Origin: Seiridium cupressi
Taxonomy: Eukaryota > Ascomycota > Sordariomycetes > Amphisphaeriales > Sporocadaceae
Assembly (NCBI GenBank): GCA_036674765.1
Contig: JARVKI010000013.1
Location: forward strand, 372,001 to 436,000
Reading direction: 5' to 3'
DNA: 64,000 bases
Under the pieces are notes generated by a model. It saw only the letters and a list, made by a program, of their open reading frames with translations, was not told the DNA's origin and searched no databases. Numbering within the stretch: position 1 is the first letter of the stretch; each line of letters starts with the position of its first letter. Shown piece after piece: positions 34,632-45,477 of the stretch. The translations under genes and the position numbers were made by a program.

Positions 34632-35716
34632 CTACTGTGCGATCAAGGCAGCACTGGGGACCAAGCCGGCCTCTTTAAGTGTCTTGCCAAGATCAACGCC
34701 CTCGAACACCTTTCGCGGAAAGTTCATGACGAATTTGTTGACCGTAACCCCATTCTCGCTCTGTAGCTGTTGGGCCACCTCGAAGAGTGTCGTCTCCGCA
34801 GGCAGGGTCTTCATGACGTTACCGGACGAGGTCTGGAGTCTGAGACGGGCTTCACTGTGGTTGGCGGCGGGCCTAGAGGCGGCGGGCGCAGCAGCAGCAG
34901 GTGGTGGCGCGCTCGAGGCACCAGGGACCGGTTTTCCCTCTCGAATAGCCTTGGCTTCTTCGGCTTTCTGTCGTCTTGCCTCCTTGTCTGCCTCGATCTT
35001 AGCCTTGATGCGTCTCTTGGCCTCTAGATCGTCTGCTTTCTCCTGACGCTTTCGGGCGGCTTCCTTGATCTGCTCCTTGCGCTGTAACTCCTCCTTTACA
35101 TCCTGGGTTTCTCTGGTGGCCTTTTGGCGAATTTTCTATTTCACATGTCAGTCGAGCAATTTGCAAAGATGAGCATAATACAATTCTACCTCATTCGCCT
35201 TGGCGTCCTCCTTGTCCTTGATTGATTGTGTTGCTCGCTTCTCAGCGAGCTTGGCACGCATCTCCTCGAGGCGGGCTTTCCTCTCTTCCTCAGTCAGAGG
35301 AGCGATCTCATCAGTTGACTCGGCAAAGTCATCATGACCACTGTATTGGATCGTATTAGCAGACGTAAACAGACTTCCATGGATTCTCAGCGTACGTCTT
35401 CTCAGCGTGGAAGCCAGCCAGTTCCTGATTCCGGAATTTCTTGCCACAGTCGTTGCAGACAATAGACTTGGCAGTCTGACCTTCATCGAGGGTGGCAGTG
35501 GCTGGGCCCGCAGCATCCTCCTCGAGTAGTTCGTCAAGAGGGGTATCCTGCGTCTTCTCTAGCCAGTTCATAGCACCTTCCACTGGAGATTTTGGTGAGT
35601 AAATATTGAAAGCATCTTGGGAACTGTTACTTACGGCCTCCTCCCTTCTTCACGGCGATCTCGGCACGTGACTTGTCGAAGCCCATCTCGAGTAGTGTGT
35701 CAAGGTCGGACGACAT
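34632..35716 (-). CDS. UBA-zinc finger-UBX protein (UBXN1/SAKS1-like p97/Cdc48 adaptor), 307 aa
   Basis: Adaptor linking ubiquitinated clients to the Cdc48/p97 ATPase (family role). Exons on the minus strand: 35716-35635, 35582-35396, 35340-35190, 35135-34632 (308 codons including stop). Domains in order: UBA at the N-terminus (LDTLLEMGFDKSRAEIAVKK), a C2H2-type zinc finger at C70, C73, H86, H92 (IVCNDCGKKF then FHAEKTGH, completed across an intron), a long charged coiled coil (about 105-190, Glu/Lys/Arg), a Pro/Ala linker, and a C-terminal UBX domain (about 217-307). The UBX domain contains the FPR motif (279-281, NFPRKVF) that inserts into the p97 N domain. The protein ends ALIAQ. The zinc finger between UBA and UBX is seen in the fungal relatives I recall. 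Confidence 0.93.
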
Positions 35717-36549
35717 GGTGGCGGTATGAGAATGTATGATGTACTGCTTATGAGAGTGGAGAATGGCTGTGGATGATAGAGTAGAAAAAATATGCAGAGG
35801 CAAGAAGATCAAATGTGCCTTGAGTAAATTTTAGCAGTATATCGTTACAACAGTGAAGAGTGAATACTGGTTCCTTAACTGGCTCGCGTCATGCTGCAGG
35901 TGCCTCCCGGATGTCTCCTTGGGCTTCTATAATGGTCCAAGCGCCTCACCTTATTTGCTCTTAGCGCAATCCGGCCTAGCTTGGCCTTAATAATGACTAG
36001 ACTGGAGCAATGATCTCAGTGATTGTGCTGGAGCCCCCGGGGCCGTCTCCAGGCCAGGGAAAGCGAAAAAAAAGGGTGCACCGGCAGGAGCCCTGAGGCA
36101 GGGGTGATGTAACGAAATAGTTGGCCTATGGCGTAGCCGACTCTTTGCTGGCACCACGCTATTCACCCAACCTCGACGCCGTGCAGCATCATCATCACTT
36201 CCTCGCACAAAAAGACATTGCTTCGCATCTACCAGATAAGAAACATCTTATTATATCTCGAGAATCCGCTCGTCACCGCACCGCTTGCCTGTGTCTCTGT
36301 TCTCCTTGTACGTTCAGGAACAACAACAACAAGCACACCTCGGTTGCCTCCGCCCAGACAACATCTGACAAACCCACCCGATCCAGCACCGACGTGCCGG
36401 TTCCTGCGAGACCCAACTAGAAGCCCACCACTCCCACCTGTGTCTGGAGTCTTGGGATGTCGACTTGCTACTAGGAGTACCCTGTCAAGATTCCCAACAC
36501 CTTCTCTGTCGTTCGCCCGAAGTCAGTAGACTGCGACTCTACTCCAAAC
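35717..36549. promoter_or_regulatory. Divergent promoter region between UBX gene and scs2
   Basis: About 0.8 kb holding the promoters and leaders of two divergent genes. No coding frame or distinct element could be supported. Confidence 0.4.
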
Positions 36550-37815
36550 ATGTCGGTCGAAATTGATCCCCAGGAGCTCGGCTTCCACCGTACGTCATCC
36601 CCCTTGACATTGTGCCCGAGAATATGGAAGAGAACATGCCTAGGCTTACAACATAATACAGGGCCCTTTACTACGGAAGTCTCAGAGGTGCTCAAGATTC
36701 GAAACCCCAACTCTGCGCCAGTTGCCTTCAAGGTATGACGAGTCTCTACAGCATATACCGATGCGCATGTGCGCGGCTACATGTGATGTTATAGCTAACA
36801 AGATCAGGTCAAAACCACCGCCCCAAAGCAGTATGTTGCCCAATTAGAGCCCAGTTCGCAGTGCGTCTTCCGCTATATACAATAGTGCTCACTTTTCACC
36901 ACAGATACTGCGTCCGACCAAACTCGGGCCGGGTCGAGCCCGGCAAGGAGGTCGAGGTCCAAGGTGTGTGAGCTATTGGCCTTGAGCGCTCAGTGGCAGT
37001 AATTAACATACTATAGTCATCCTCCAGGCGATGAAGCAGGAACCGCCGCCGGACACGAAATGCCGCGACAAGTTCTTGGTCCAATCTGTTGCCATCTCTG
37101 GCGACAAGGAGTTCAGCAATCTCGCAGCCATTGTGAGTACATCAATCCCTTTTGCTTAGCACTCTCCGAGAAAGACTGGCGACAGGACAGAGAGCAAATG
37201 AGTTAATACTTCAGCAGTGGGATTCGATTGATAGATCTCAAATTCTGGAGAAGAAGATTCGTGTAGTATTCTTGGCTCCTGGTGGCGGATCAGCCGGCGC
37301 CGGTGCCGGCGAACCTCTGCTGGCCACACCAAATAGGAAATCTCTGGTCAATGGCGTGAGTAACTCCTGTCCTTGAGGTTGGCTCGTACTCGCTTCTCAC
37401 AATCGTTTCATTATAGCACGAAGACACCCCGGACGCCCCGCCTGCATACCAATCGCCGAACGACTATGCGCAAGCCTCTCCGTCCGCGAAGGAAGAGCCG
37501 ATCAAGCACGAGGATGATTCAACTTCTACAACTGCTCTGGGTGGTGTAGCAGCTACCGTGTCCACAAAAGCTTCTGAAACGTACGAGGAGCTGAAGCTGC
37601 AGCTTGTACAAGCCCAACAAAAGATCGCACAGTTGAGCAATGATTCGGCCGCCGGTTTGAGACAGCGAAAGCCGACAGGTGGTGAATCAGCTTCGGCCTC
37701 ATCACAGCCTGCTCAACTCGCCCAGCAAGTGCGACAGGGAACTGAAGGGGTGCCTGTCAAGATAACCGCAATCCTGTGCCTGCTCAGCTTCATACTTGCC
37801 TACATCTTCTTCTAG
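36550..37815 (+). CDS. scs2: VAMP-associated protein (VAP/Scs2), ER membrane-contact-site tether, 282 aa
   Basis: Tail-anchored ER protein whose MSP domain binds FFAT-motif proteins at contacts with other membranes. Seven exons: 36550-36589, 36662-36732, 36808-36830, 36905-36963, 37017-37132, 37215-37355, 37417-37815 (283 codons including stop). The MSP domain covers residues 1 to about 125: EIDPQELGFHRPFTTEVSEV, then LKIRNPNSAPVAFKVKTTAP, YCVRPNSGRVEPGKEVEV, and KCRDKFLVQS; the KTTAPKQYCVRPN segment spans an intron and includes the FFAT-binding basic face. A linker rich in Pro, Ser and Glu is followed by a short coiled coil (about 191-208) and one C-terminal membrane segment (about 264-281, ITAILCLLSFILAYIFF). 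The 23-nt third exon is fixed by the conserved sequence. Exon 6 has a tandem CAGCAG acceptor, so one Gln is optional. Confidence 0.95.
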
Positions 37816-38709
37816 TAGTTGAACGAGATCACAACCATAACATACTAGGGTGACCCGCTGTCGAGCTTCTAAACGGTCAGTGGGGGGTGTTAAGGAGAAA
37901 GGAGTTGCTGATCGGCGTATTTGGCATCCATCCGAAGCAGTCCTGGTTCTGCCGGTGAAGTTTTTTTTTTTTTTGCTGCGTGCACTGCTATCGGGGAGGT
38001 GGTGCTTGTTGAAGGGGCAAGAGTAGATATTCCGGAATCTGTACTTAATGAAGGCAGCCGAAGCCCAGCCTTGGGGTTCTGCCAACTTTGATTCAAGGAG
38101 ACTACACTTACCTGTACTCTAGTCTGTACCGTCTCATTTGTTAATGGTTTTTTTTTTTTCTTTCTTTCTTCTGAGAAGGGATTGCCTGACAGACCACGTC
38201 CAAGAAAAGAGCGTATTTTGAATGCATAACTACATCTGACTATAGATCGACGGTCCTCATGCTATGGGCCCTTCCATGCTCAGTATACAATAACTTCGAA
38301 CGAGGTGTCAAGTCTGCGAGGGCTGGTGTTTTGAAGCCCTCATGTGGACATAAACATATTGCCGAGGAATCAGTATAAGTACGTGCCGGCAAAAGTAGTG
38401 ACCAGTCAGACAGATACCGCTCCTCATCCGTTGGGCATACCTAATGTCACCAACTACAAGTGTACAAACATGTTGAGTCACTACATCAATCAACCTACTC
38501 ACGCTACGAAGTAATCACTTGGAGGGTTACACAAAATATGCCCTATCAACCCATATGATGTATGTACGTTCGAATCAAATATATACAATTCTTCATGATC
38601 TATTATTTCGTGCGCTCTATAGCTCTTCCGTTGGAGAGCTGGCGAGGAATTTTCCTTCTGCCCATGTGATGACTCTAATCTTTTTTCAAGCATCGTTACG
38701 ATTGATGCT
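37816..38709. other. Intergenic, convergent gene ends, with T tracts
   Basis: 3' flanks of the VAP gene (+) and the desaturase gene (-). T tracts lie at 37961-37974 (14 T) and 38148-38159 (12 T). No gene recognised. Confidence 0.55.
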
Positions 38710-39900
38710 CTATGCCTCGATCTCATCCTCTTTCCAATCGTCCGCCTTCTTCGTGCCGTTGACACCAACAAGTCTCCCACCCTCCTTCCTCTTGACGCGA
38801 CACCGGATGCCCACATTCTCGTCGAAGATGAACTGCCAGAGCACGTAGCTCCAGCTCTGGTGTTGGGGCAGATCCTCGTAGAACTCCTTTGCAATCTCGT
38901 AGAGCTTCGGTAGTCTCGTCCATGGGATTGCAGGGAAGTCGTGGTGCTCATTGTGCAGACCGACGTTGTACGTGAAGAAATTGCCAATACCGTAATAACT
39001 GAATGTCTCCGGTATGGGGATCTTGCTGTCTGGGTCTTTCTGTGTGGGCGTCACCGTCGAGTAGACATAGTGCTCCGCGATAAAGTGGCCTGCTAGTGGG
39101 TGCAGAGATCCGGCTAGGAAAGACGAGAGCAGGAAGTATAGGAGCGACTGAGCACCGAGGGTCTGCAGGATGACCAGGTCGAATGCCACCTGTACGGCCA
39201 CGTTCGTCGCGGATACCCAGGTGAATGGCACAGCGTAGACGGTCATGGGCCGCACGGCGTAGAAGAAGATCTGGAATGTGCAGAAGAAGGCCTTGCCCAG
39301 GATGGAGTCGAGGAACACGGCCTCCAGGGCGGTGGGCAGATCAGTGTCCAGGCCATCGACGCCGAGGGACTTGTGGTGCGTCAAGTGGTACGGTCGGAAC
39401 GAGGCGCTGTAGGGGATGCCAATCGGCAGGTTGGCCACGATGGCGAAGAGGCGGTTCGCGGTCGCCGAGCGGAAGGCGAGGTTGTGGGAGATCTCGTGGA
39501 TGGCCAGGAACAGGTTCTGGTTCGCGGTCGCGCCGACCACGTAGGCCAGTCCCCAGAAGGGCAGCGAGAAGAAGGGCTTGTCCCGTAGCAAGTAGGCACA
39601 ATAGATCTGTAGGGCCACGACGCCGAGGACCACGTATTTCGTCAGAGGCTCGGGGCCGCAGAGCTTCGTGACTTCGGGGTGCGCCTTGATGATTGCGAGA
39701 CGTCGGGTCCGGTGAGGCTCCTCCGTGTATGTCCAGAAGAAGTCCCGGTACTTGGTCTCGACGGGGTCTCGCACGATCTGCTCGCCATTCTGGTTCTTGC
39801 CCTCGACGCCCGGGGCGTTCAGCTTGAGGACTGCGGGCTGGTCCTTGCCGGTGGAGGCAGCGGTCACGGTCGAGGAGGATGTCTTGGAGGGCGCCATCAT
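38710..39900 (-). CDS. des1: Sphingolipid delta-4 desaturase (DES/DEGS family), 396 aa
   Basis: ER membrane di-iron enzyme that introduces the delta-4 double bond of dihydroceramide, giving ceramides destined mainly for glucosylceramide in fungi. Single exon starting MMAPSKTSSS. The three histidine boxes are present: HEISH (135-139), HLTHH (172-176) and HNEHH (316-320), plus the family GHFIAEHY (271-278). Hydrophobic stretches at about 88-104, 113-130, 150-162 and 230-265 fit the multi-pass desaturase topology. The N-terminal block DFFWTYTEEPHRTRRLAIIK and the C-terminal QSWSYVLWQFIFDENVGI are typical of DES proteins. Length is slightly above the animal enzyme because of a Ser/Thr-rich N-terminus of about 45 residues. 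No key residue is missing. Base composition is GC-richer than its neighbours. Confidence 0.96.
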   Translation of the reverse strand: MMAPSKTSSSTVTAASTGKDQPAVLKLNAPGVEGKNQNGEQIVRDPVETKYRDFFWTYTEEPHRTRRLAIIKAHPEVTKLCGPEPLTKYVVLGVVALQIYCAYLLRDKPFFSLPFWGLAYVVGATANQNLFLAIHEISHNLAFRSATANRLFAIVANLPIGIPYSASFRPYHLTHHKSLGVDGLDTDLPTALEAVFLDSILGKAFFCTFQIFFYAVRPMTVYAVPFTWVSATNVAVQVAFDLVILQTLGAQSLLYFLLSSFLAGSLHPLAGHFIAEHYVYSTVTPTQKDPDSKIPIPETFSYYGIGNFFTYNVGLHNEHHDFPAIPWTRLPKLYEIAKEFYEDLPQHQSWSYVLWQFIFDENVGIRCRVKRKEGGRLVGVNGTKKADDWKEDEIEA

Positions 39901-40781
39901 GGATGTTTATCGACCGAGGAAGGGTCAATTGCAGAGCAGAGACGGCAGACTCATAGGACAGAAGGAATGAAAGGAGGCTTCCGGCACCTCAAATCTTCAC
40001 CTGCGGTGAGGAGAGGGTTGATCAGTGGCGATACAGGTGTGGAGGCTCCTATTCGTTCGATGTGGGCTGTTTGACAGCAGATCCCCAATTGGGATTTCTG
40101 GGCCAATCACCCGAGACCGTTGGGGTGTGGCTCGGCAGCTACTCGCACCCAGTCTCAGGGGTCCAGTCGCCATCCAGGGGCACACAAGCACCAGTCAAAG
40201 TTCTAGGCTTGCAGCTGGTCACAGGAATTTGAACCCCACGTCGAGTTGAAGCACCGTCCGCCGGCGCATTGGTAATACTCTCTGCCACAAGCGTACAGTA
40301 TCGAACCGATTCCACCTGGCACAAACAATTGATGGGGATAATAAAGAGTTTTCAAATTAATGCACCAGGTTGTTATGTCGTAATATCCGAATCATGAAGA
40401 CTTCTGTATGTTTCACTCCGATCATTCCTGCGTCCGTACATGCGAAGCGTACAGCTAAACCAAAGTTAGCCCTTGGCCACATTATAACAGTAGGCAAGCC
40501 AAGCCTCATGTTAACTCATGGTGCCCATAACTGCCTACATTTTAGTCAACTTAATCAACCTGCTAACCTGTCTAACTGATAACATTTTGCCCCCGGTATT
40601 CTAAACATATGTAGGTTACTCAATGCTTCCAGACCCGCTTGGCGGATATGATGCGACTGTAGTTAGGTATTAACAAAAATAACCGGCTTTGATGCTCCTA
40701 ACTAGACCAGACCAGACTACATGTACTTGCGCTCGACATTGTCTTACTATCTACAACTAGAATAGCTGCTAGTAGAATAGC
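39901..40781. other. Desaturase promoter side and 3' flank of sugar transporter
   Basis: About 0.9 kb. A CCAATCA motif (40103-40109) lies about 200 bp upstream of the desaturase start and could bind the CCAAT complex (inference). The rest is AT-richer and shows no gene. Confidence 0.4.
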
Positions 40782-42430
40782 TTATTTTTCTGCCTCGCCA
40801 GCGATAGCAACCCTCGCAACCTCTTTGTCATCAATGTTTGCCGGCTCGCCGTGAAGGATACCATTAATACCGGTAACCTGCGAGTGCACCTCTCCATCAA
40901 AAAGCGCCGAAACCTCCTCGAGCGACAGGTTTCGAGTCTCAACCCAGTAGAAGATTATGACGACCAACTCAAACACGTCCCATGCACCGTTGAGCATGTA
41001 TATCTTCCAGCCAATCGCCTCGATTGCAATGGGGAACGCGAAAATGGGGATGAGCAGGATCAGATTTTGCCATATGCCGAACCACGCCATGCCAATATTC
41101 CGAATCTGGTAGTTGAGAATTTCCGGAGGATAGATGAACGAGATGGGTGTCCAGGCCAGGCTGTACGAACCCATGGCCAGAAACATCATGGCGACGTTGG
41201 CGTAGATAGCAGGCTGGTATGTAGATGTGCCGTAGATCTTGGTCAGCGCCCCAATGATGAAGAGAAAGACGATGCAAAGCGAGGTTGATATACTCGCCAG
41301 CATCTTCCGCCCGACGCGATCAGCTATCAGTGTGCCGATGACAGACACGACAAGACAGAACGCATTCAGGATGATGTTGATTTCCAGCTGAAGTGTTGAG
41401 TCGGTGATGCCCGCGTTGTCGAGGGCCGTGCCTAGGTAGTATGAGAAGATATTGTTCCCTGTAAACATGGAGAAAACGGCGCAAGAAAGAACGATGAGCA
41501 TCCTCTTTCGAAGCGGTGCCTTGGTCGCCATCTCTTTTATCGACGGCGGCTCCATGTTCTTTTCAAACTCAAGAGATTCAATGATCTGGATGTATTGTGC
41601 TTGCACCGTGGCTGCCGTGGTATCTCCATCTGAACACGCAGAAGCTATTGCTAGAAGAGCGTCTCGGCGGCGACCCTGGTAGACGAGATATCGTGGTGAT
41701 TCCGGCACAAAAGGGAGAGTCAAAACGGAGATGAATGTAAATACAAGTTGGAGCAAAGATGGCAAGCGCCATGCCCAAGTGGAATCCATTGCAGATGTTC
41801 CGTAGGTGATGCCTACGTCACATTAGACTTCATGCTTGAACTTTCTAGGAGGACTTCATACCGGAAGATAGTAGACCGCCGACGTAGTAAAGATCTGTAA
41901 AGGCTCCGAGACTGAATGTACGGTATTGCATAGCGGAAGTCTCTGCCAGGAGAAGTGGTGTAGCCACATATGTGCCCCCGACTCCCAGGCCAAGTATAAA
42001 ACGGGCCACCAGGAACATGGAAATATTTTGCGACGAAGCTTGAAGCGCAGTCCCGATCACAGCAACAATTGCCGAATAGAAGAGCGCCGGTCTGCGTCCA
42101 ATGGTGTCCGGAATCTTCGCCGACAGAAGACTACCAATGATGGCACCAATCCAGACTATCCCAGAGTTGAGCCCGATGGTGGCCGACGTAAGGTCAAAAT
42201 ACTCGGTATACGAAGGCAGAATATTCAGAGCATTCATCATGGAGGCATCATAGCCCAGCACCTGTATTCACGTGTCAAGAGAACAACACATCAGCGAAGT
42301 CCAGATGTAGGAAACCTACGGTAGCTGTACTAAATGAAGTAGCGATGAGAAGAGCGTTGACGAGTTTGGAAGATTTGGGCACCCATGTTGGAAAGACCCT
42401 AAATGCTTGAATGAGACTGTTGGAAGACAT
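40782..42430 (-). CDS. MFS sugar-porter family transporter, 513 aa
   Basis: Plasma-membrane sugar/H+ symporter-like protein with 12 predicted membrane segments (PF00083 type). Exons on the minus strand: 42430-42320, 42261-41862, 41812-40782 (514 codons including stop). Family signatures: VLGYDASMMNALNILPSYTE in segment 1, the IPDTIGRRPAL loop motif, FILGLGVGGTYVATPLLLAE in segment 4, PESPRYLVYQGRR after segment 6, IADRVGRKMLA between segments 8 and 9, SFIYPPEILNYQIRNIG, and a VETRNLSLEEVSALFD end. This subgroup contains fungal lactose/hexose permease-like proteins; the substrate cannot be told from sequence. It lies about 2.4 kb from the Dabb gene and reads away from it; co-function is not established. 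Confidence 0.93.
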
Positions 42431-44845
42431 CGCGACTTGGAAGACTGGTAAATCAGTTCGACTTGGTTGATCTAACTTCTAAGTACACCGGTGGCTGCAT
42501 CCTTCAGAATTCATCTGGCCCCCGGGAGTACTGTGGTATTTAGACTCCCTCAAAAGTAGTCTAGACGAAGTGTCTATAATGCCGAAAGACTGCCGGCGGC
42601 ATCATTATCGCTCTTCTTGACGAGATAACACTTCGGTCCGGAAGTAAGCGCCACTATAGGTGCTTTGGTTGTGGAGTCAAGATAACGGGAGTGGGTAGGC
42701 AGTCGCATATCTTCACGGACGTCGATAAGACGGAGCCTAACTTTTACAGGGGAGTGCTCCGACAGAAAAGGAATATCCATTGCTTGTTCACGTCCTGGTC
42801 TTACGGCAGACATATAAGTAGACGCCTTTGCGATACTTTGTAGGACTTTGCATGGTAGGTGATAGAATGATGCGGGATACGTCAAGATGCTTCCTGGATT
42901 AGATCTGGTAACGTATAATAGGCAACTTTTGCGAGTCTTTTAGTTGACTGGAATATCTCATTAGATGTGCTGCTGGTGTCCCATGTGCGTTACGCTAAAT
43001 CTAGTACATCAGGAAGCGCCTGATGATCCTCCTCTAGCCAACGAGAAGTACTCCGGAGAGTGTAAGCCATCTTGAGTCCCCATGAACGGTATTAAGAATG
43101 AGATCTCGCAATATCTCGCTAAGTTGATGATCGACGACTATCGTGATTGGAGCCTCTCGGCGTGGGGATACCGAGATCGCAGGGCTCATCGCGGGTTGTC
43201 AATATGGCGTTGATGAGTCAGACTTCCCACAGAACTACAGAAATTGCTGTGAAACAAGGTATCAAGAAGGTCATGAAGAACTTTGCCTCGTCCTCCGATC
43301 TCACCATGGTACATCGCCTAAAGTCTGCCACGAACGCGAGATAAACGGTGCAGAATGCATGGCGTAGAATGGTAAGGAACCATGCACCTGAGTAACACAC
43401 CTGTGTGTGTGGAGTTCTTCGCCGTTATTATACCTGCTTGAATTTCTGGAATGTTTAGTATGGCTCTCATCCCAGGTTGGGTCTGTCTCGTATAAATGCG
43501 ATGTCGTGGAATACACCAGCATGATAGAGGTACGTAGATGCACTAAGAAAAAAAATAAAAGAATTAAAAAAAAAAAGAATAAAAAGTAAAAAAAAGAAGA
43601 AGAAGTACCCAAATGCACCGGACACCTGCATATATGCCCTAATAATGATAACAAAACGGAGGCGCAATAGCTCCAGAAACAAATAATTTCCGGTATGCCA
43701 GAGGCTCTTCAGTATTACGTACTTCAAAACCAGGCGCTATGGAAGAGGGCTAGAAAAAGAGCACAGATTTGCTAAGGGGAGCCATTGAGTTTTACTGGAG
43801 TAAAGTTCCGTAAGTTCAACAAACGATTGCCATTGATCTTCGTTCATTTTCAACTTATTTTGAGGCTGTTGAGTATTATCGGTTTTGAAACACTTCAACT
43901 CAACCATAACAAGGTCTTGGCAAGTGCCTTTGACCTCAGAAGCAGTTGTTCTTGGCTGCTCGGTAACCTTGCACAGGGAGTTTCCCTCGGCGGAGAGGCG
44001 CTCTTGGGCTTCGATGTATTCAGGCTCGTTGCGGGCTCAGGGGACGGCTCATAGGGACCTAGAGCCTCATCTGGGGGCTGAAATTTTACTTGAGCGCCAC
44101 GATTGAGGCTCCTCGCGTTTTGAGTTGGAGCATCTCGGGTTGGAAACCCGCGGACATTGTCTGTTTTATGAGGCTGCCTCAATTCCTTTCCCGTATGGCT
44201 CAGTTCCGAGTCATTCGAAAGAATCTAATCGCGATGTCGATCTAACAGGTGTGACTTATTCTCTACTCGATATCAGGAGATTTCTCTCTGCAGACCGGTA
44301 AACGGCACGATGGCTGTGCGGATTGGCGAAGATAGTTGCAGAAGACAGCCGATCGAATGTTCGTGGAGCAAATAAGTAAAACACCATATAAAGATGTGCG
44401 CAGTGTCGAAGTTGTGTAGTCCGGCAGTACTTTCTTATGATATACTTAAAGGGACAACAGGGCGATTTTTTCGTCTAGTGATTGAAATGTTGCCTTTGTG
44501 GCGCGATCTCAACGGAAAAGTGAATGAATTATGTGCTAGATCAAAGTTGCGTCTGTAGGGGTGGTTGTATTAACAGAGTCCATGGCTATAGTCCCCTTAC
44601 AGATCGGGATATGCCCGTCTCCACACTACAAACCAACCCCAAAGTCCGCTGTGTTCTCGGAGCGGCGCCGAGTGGAGAGACCGCGGCCAAATCCCCGGGA
44701 CGGGCCAATCTACTCTAATTAGATCCTTATGGCTTGGAAATCACTTGAACGTTTCTGTATTTAAACATATGATACAAATATCAAATACTGATTGGTCTAA
44801 GGCTTGATTCGAGCTATCATACTATATCAAAGCCCACATCTCAAC
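42431..44845. other. Gene-poor region, about 2.4 kb, with an A-rich tract
   Basis: Frames at 42574-42885 (-, 103 codons) and 43147-43344 (+, 65 codons) show no recognisable domain. An A-rich stretch with several A runs lies at 43546-43604. The left end should include the sugar transporter promoter. A possible small gene or relic around 43.1-43.4 kb cannot be confirmed. Confidence 0.4.
43546..43604 (+). repeat. A-rich low-complexity tract
   Basis: Nearly all A with interspersed G and T, including runs of 8, 11 and 8 A, ending in GAAGAAGAAG. Simple sequence without further structure. Confidence 0.85.
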
Positions 44846-45403
44846 ATGACAATCGTTCATATAGGTACGTCTGCCTGTCAAACCCTATTTGACTCCTGGC
44901 CGACACAAACTCATGAAATCAAGACAGTTCTATTCAAATTCCGGGCGGAAGTCACACAAGAGCACAAGGATACCTTTGTGCGAGAATTGAAGAAGCTGAA
45001 GAATCTCTCATGCGTCAAGGACGGTCGGCTTGTTGTGGGCGGCCCGTCCATCACCGACCCTATTGAGAGAAGCAAGGGCTTCGAGTACTGCCTGGTGAGC
45101 TACCACCAAGATCGCGCTGCTCTTGATGCCTACCAAGCAAGTAAAGAACACCACTGGTAGGGCTGTTCCGAGAAGAATCTCTTTCTTTTTCTCTCCTTTT
45201 GCTGCATCTGTAGACTAAGCTATGCCCGTGCCAGGGTGACCTCGGCTTATATGTTCCCCTTTAAAGAGGATCTCTGCCGGTTTGATTTCGAGGTTGCGCC
45301 AGAGGACGAGTATATGTGCGATTTTAGCGCACTGCTTTTGAAGACCAACGGTAGTGCAAGTGGTATAAATGGGGCCACGGAGACTCTGCAGCAAAACTCG
45401 TGA
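44846..45403 (+). CDS. Stress-responsive A/B-barrel (Dabb) domain protein, 138 aa
   Basis: Small dimeric alpha/beta-barrel protein of the Dabb family. Members include stress-induced plant proteins and olivetolic acid cyclase; the role of the fungal ones is mostly unknown. Exons 44846-44864 (19 nt, MTIVHI plus one base), 44928-45156 and 45235-45403 (139 codons including stop). The joined start MTIVHIVLFKFRAEVTQEHK is the typical Dabb beginning, with the conserved His and the VLFKF strand; LKNLSCVKDGRLVVGGPSI and YCLVSYHQDRAALDAYQASK with EHHW follow. The third exon (from VTSAYMFPFKEDLCRFDF) completes the domain and adds a tail of about 35 residues. A protein ending at the TAG that follows EHHW would lack this part. 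It lies only 74 bp tail to tail from the Zn2Cys6 regulator. Confidence 0.88.
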
Positions 45404-45477
45404 CGAGCATCCTGCTGGAAACCGTACATTTTGTAACGCCCAGGCTAGATGAAATAATCCTAGTTGGACAAAAACTG

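Noticed and set aside
34579..35046. 155-codon plus-strand frame
   Set aside because: Antisense to the UBX-domain gene, with no independent features.
43143..43367. Overlapping 65- and 74-codon frames
   Set aside because: Some short segments look protein-like, but there is no start or stop context, splice support or recognisable family.
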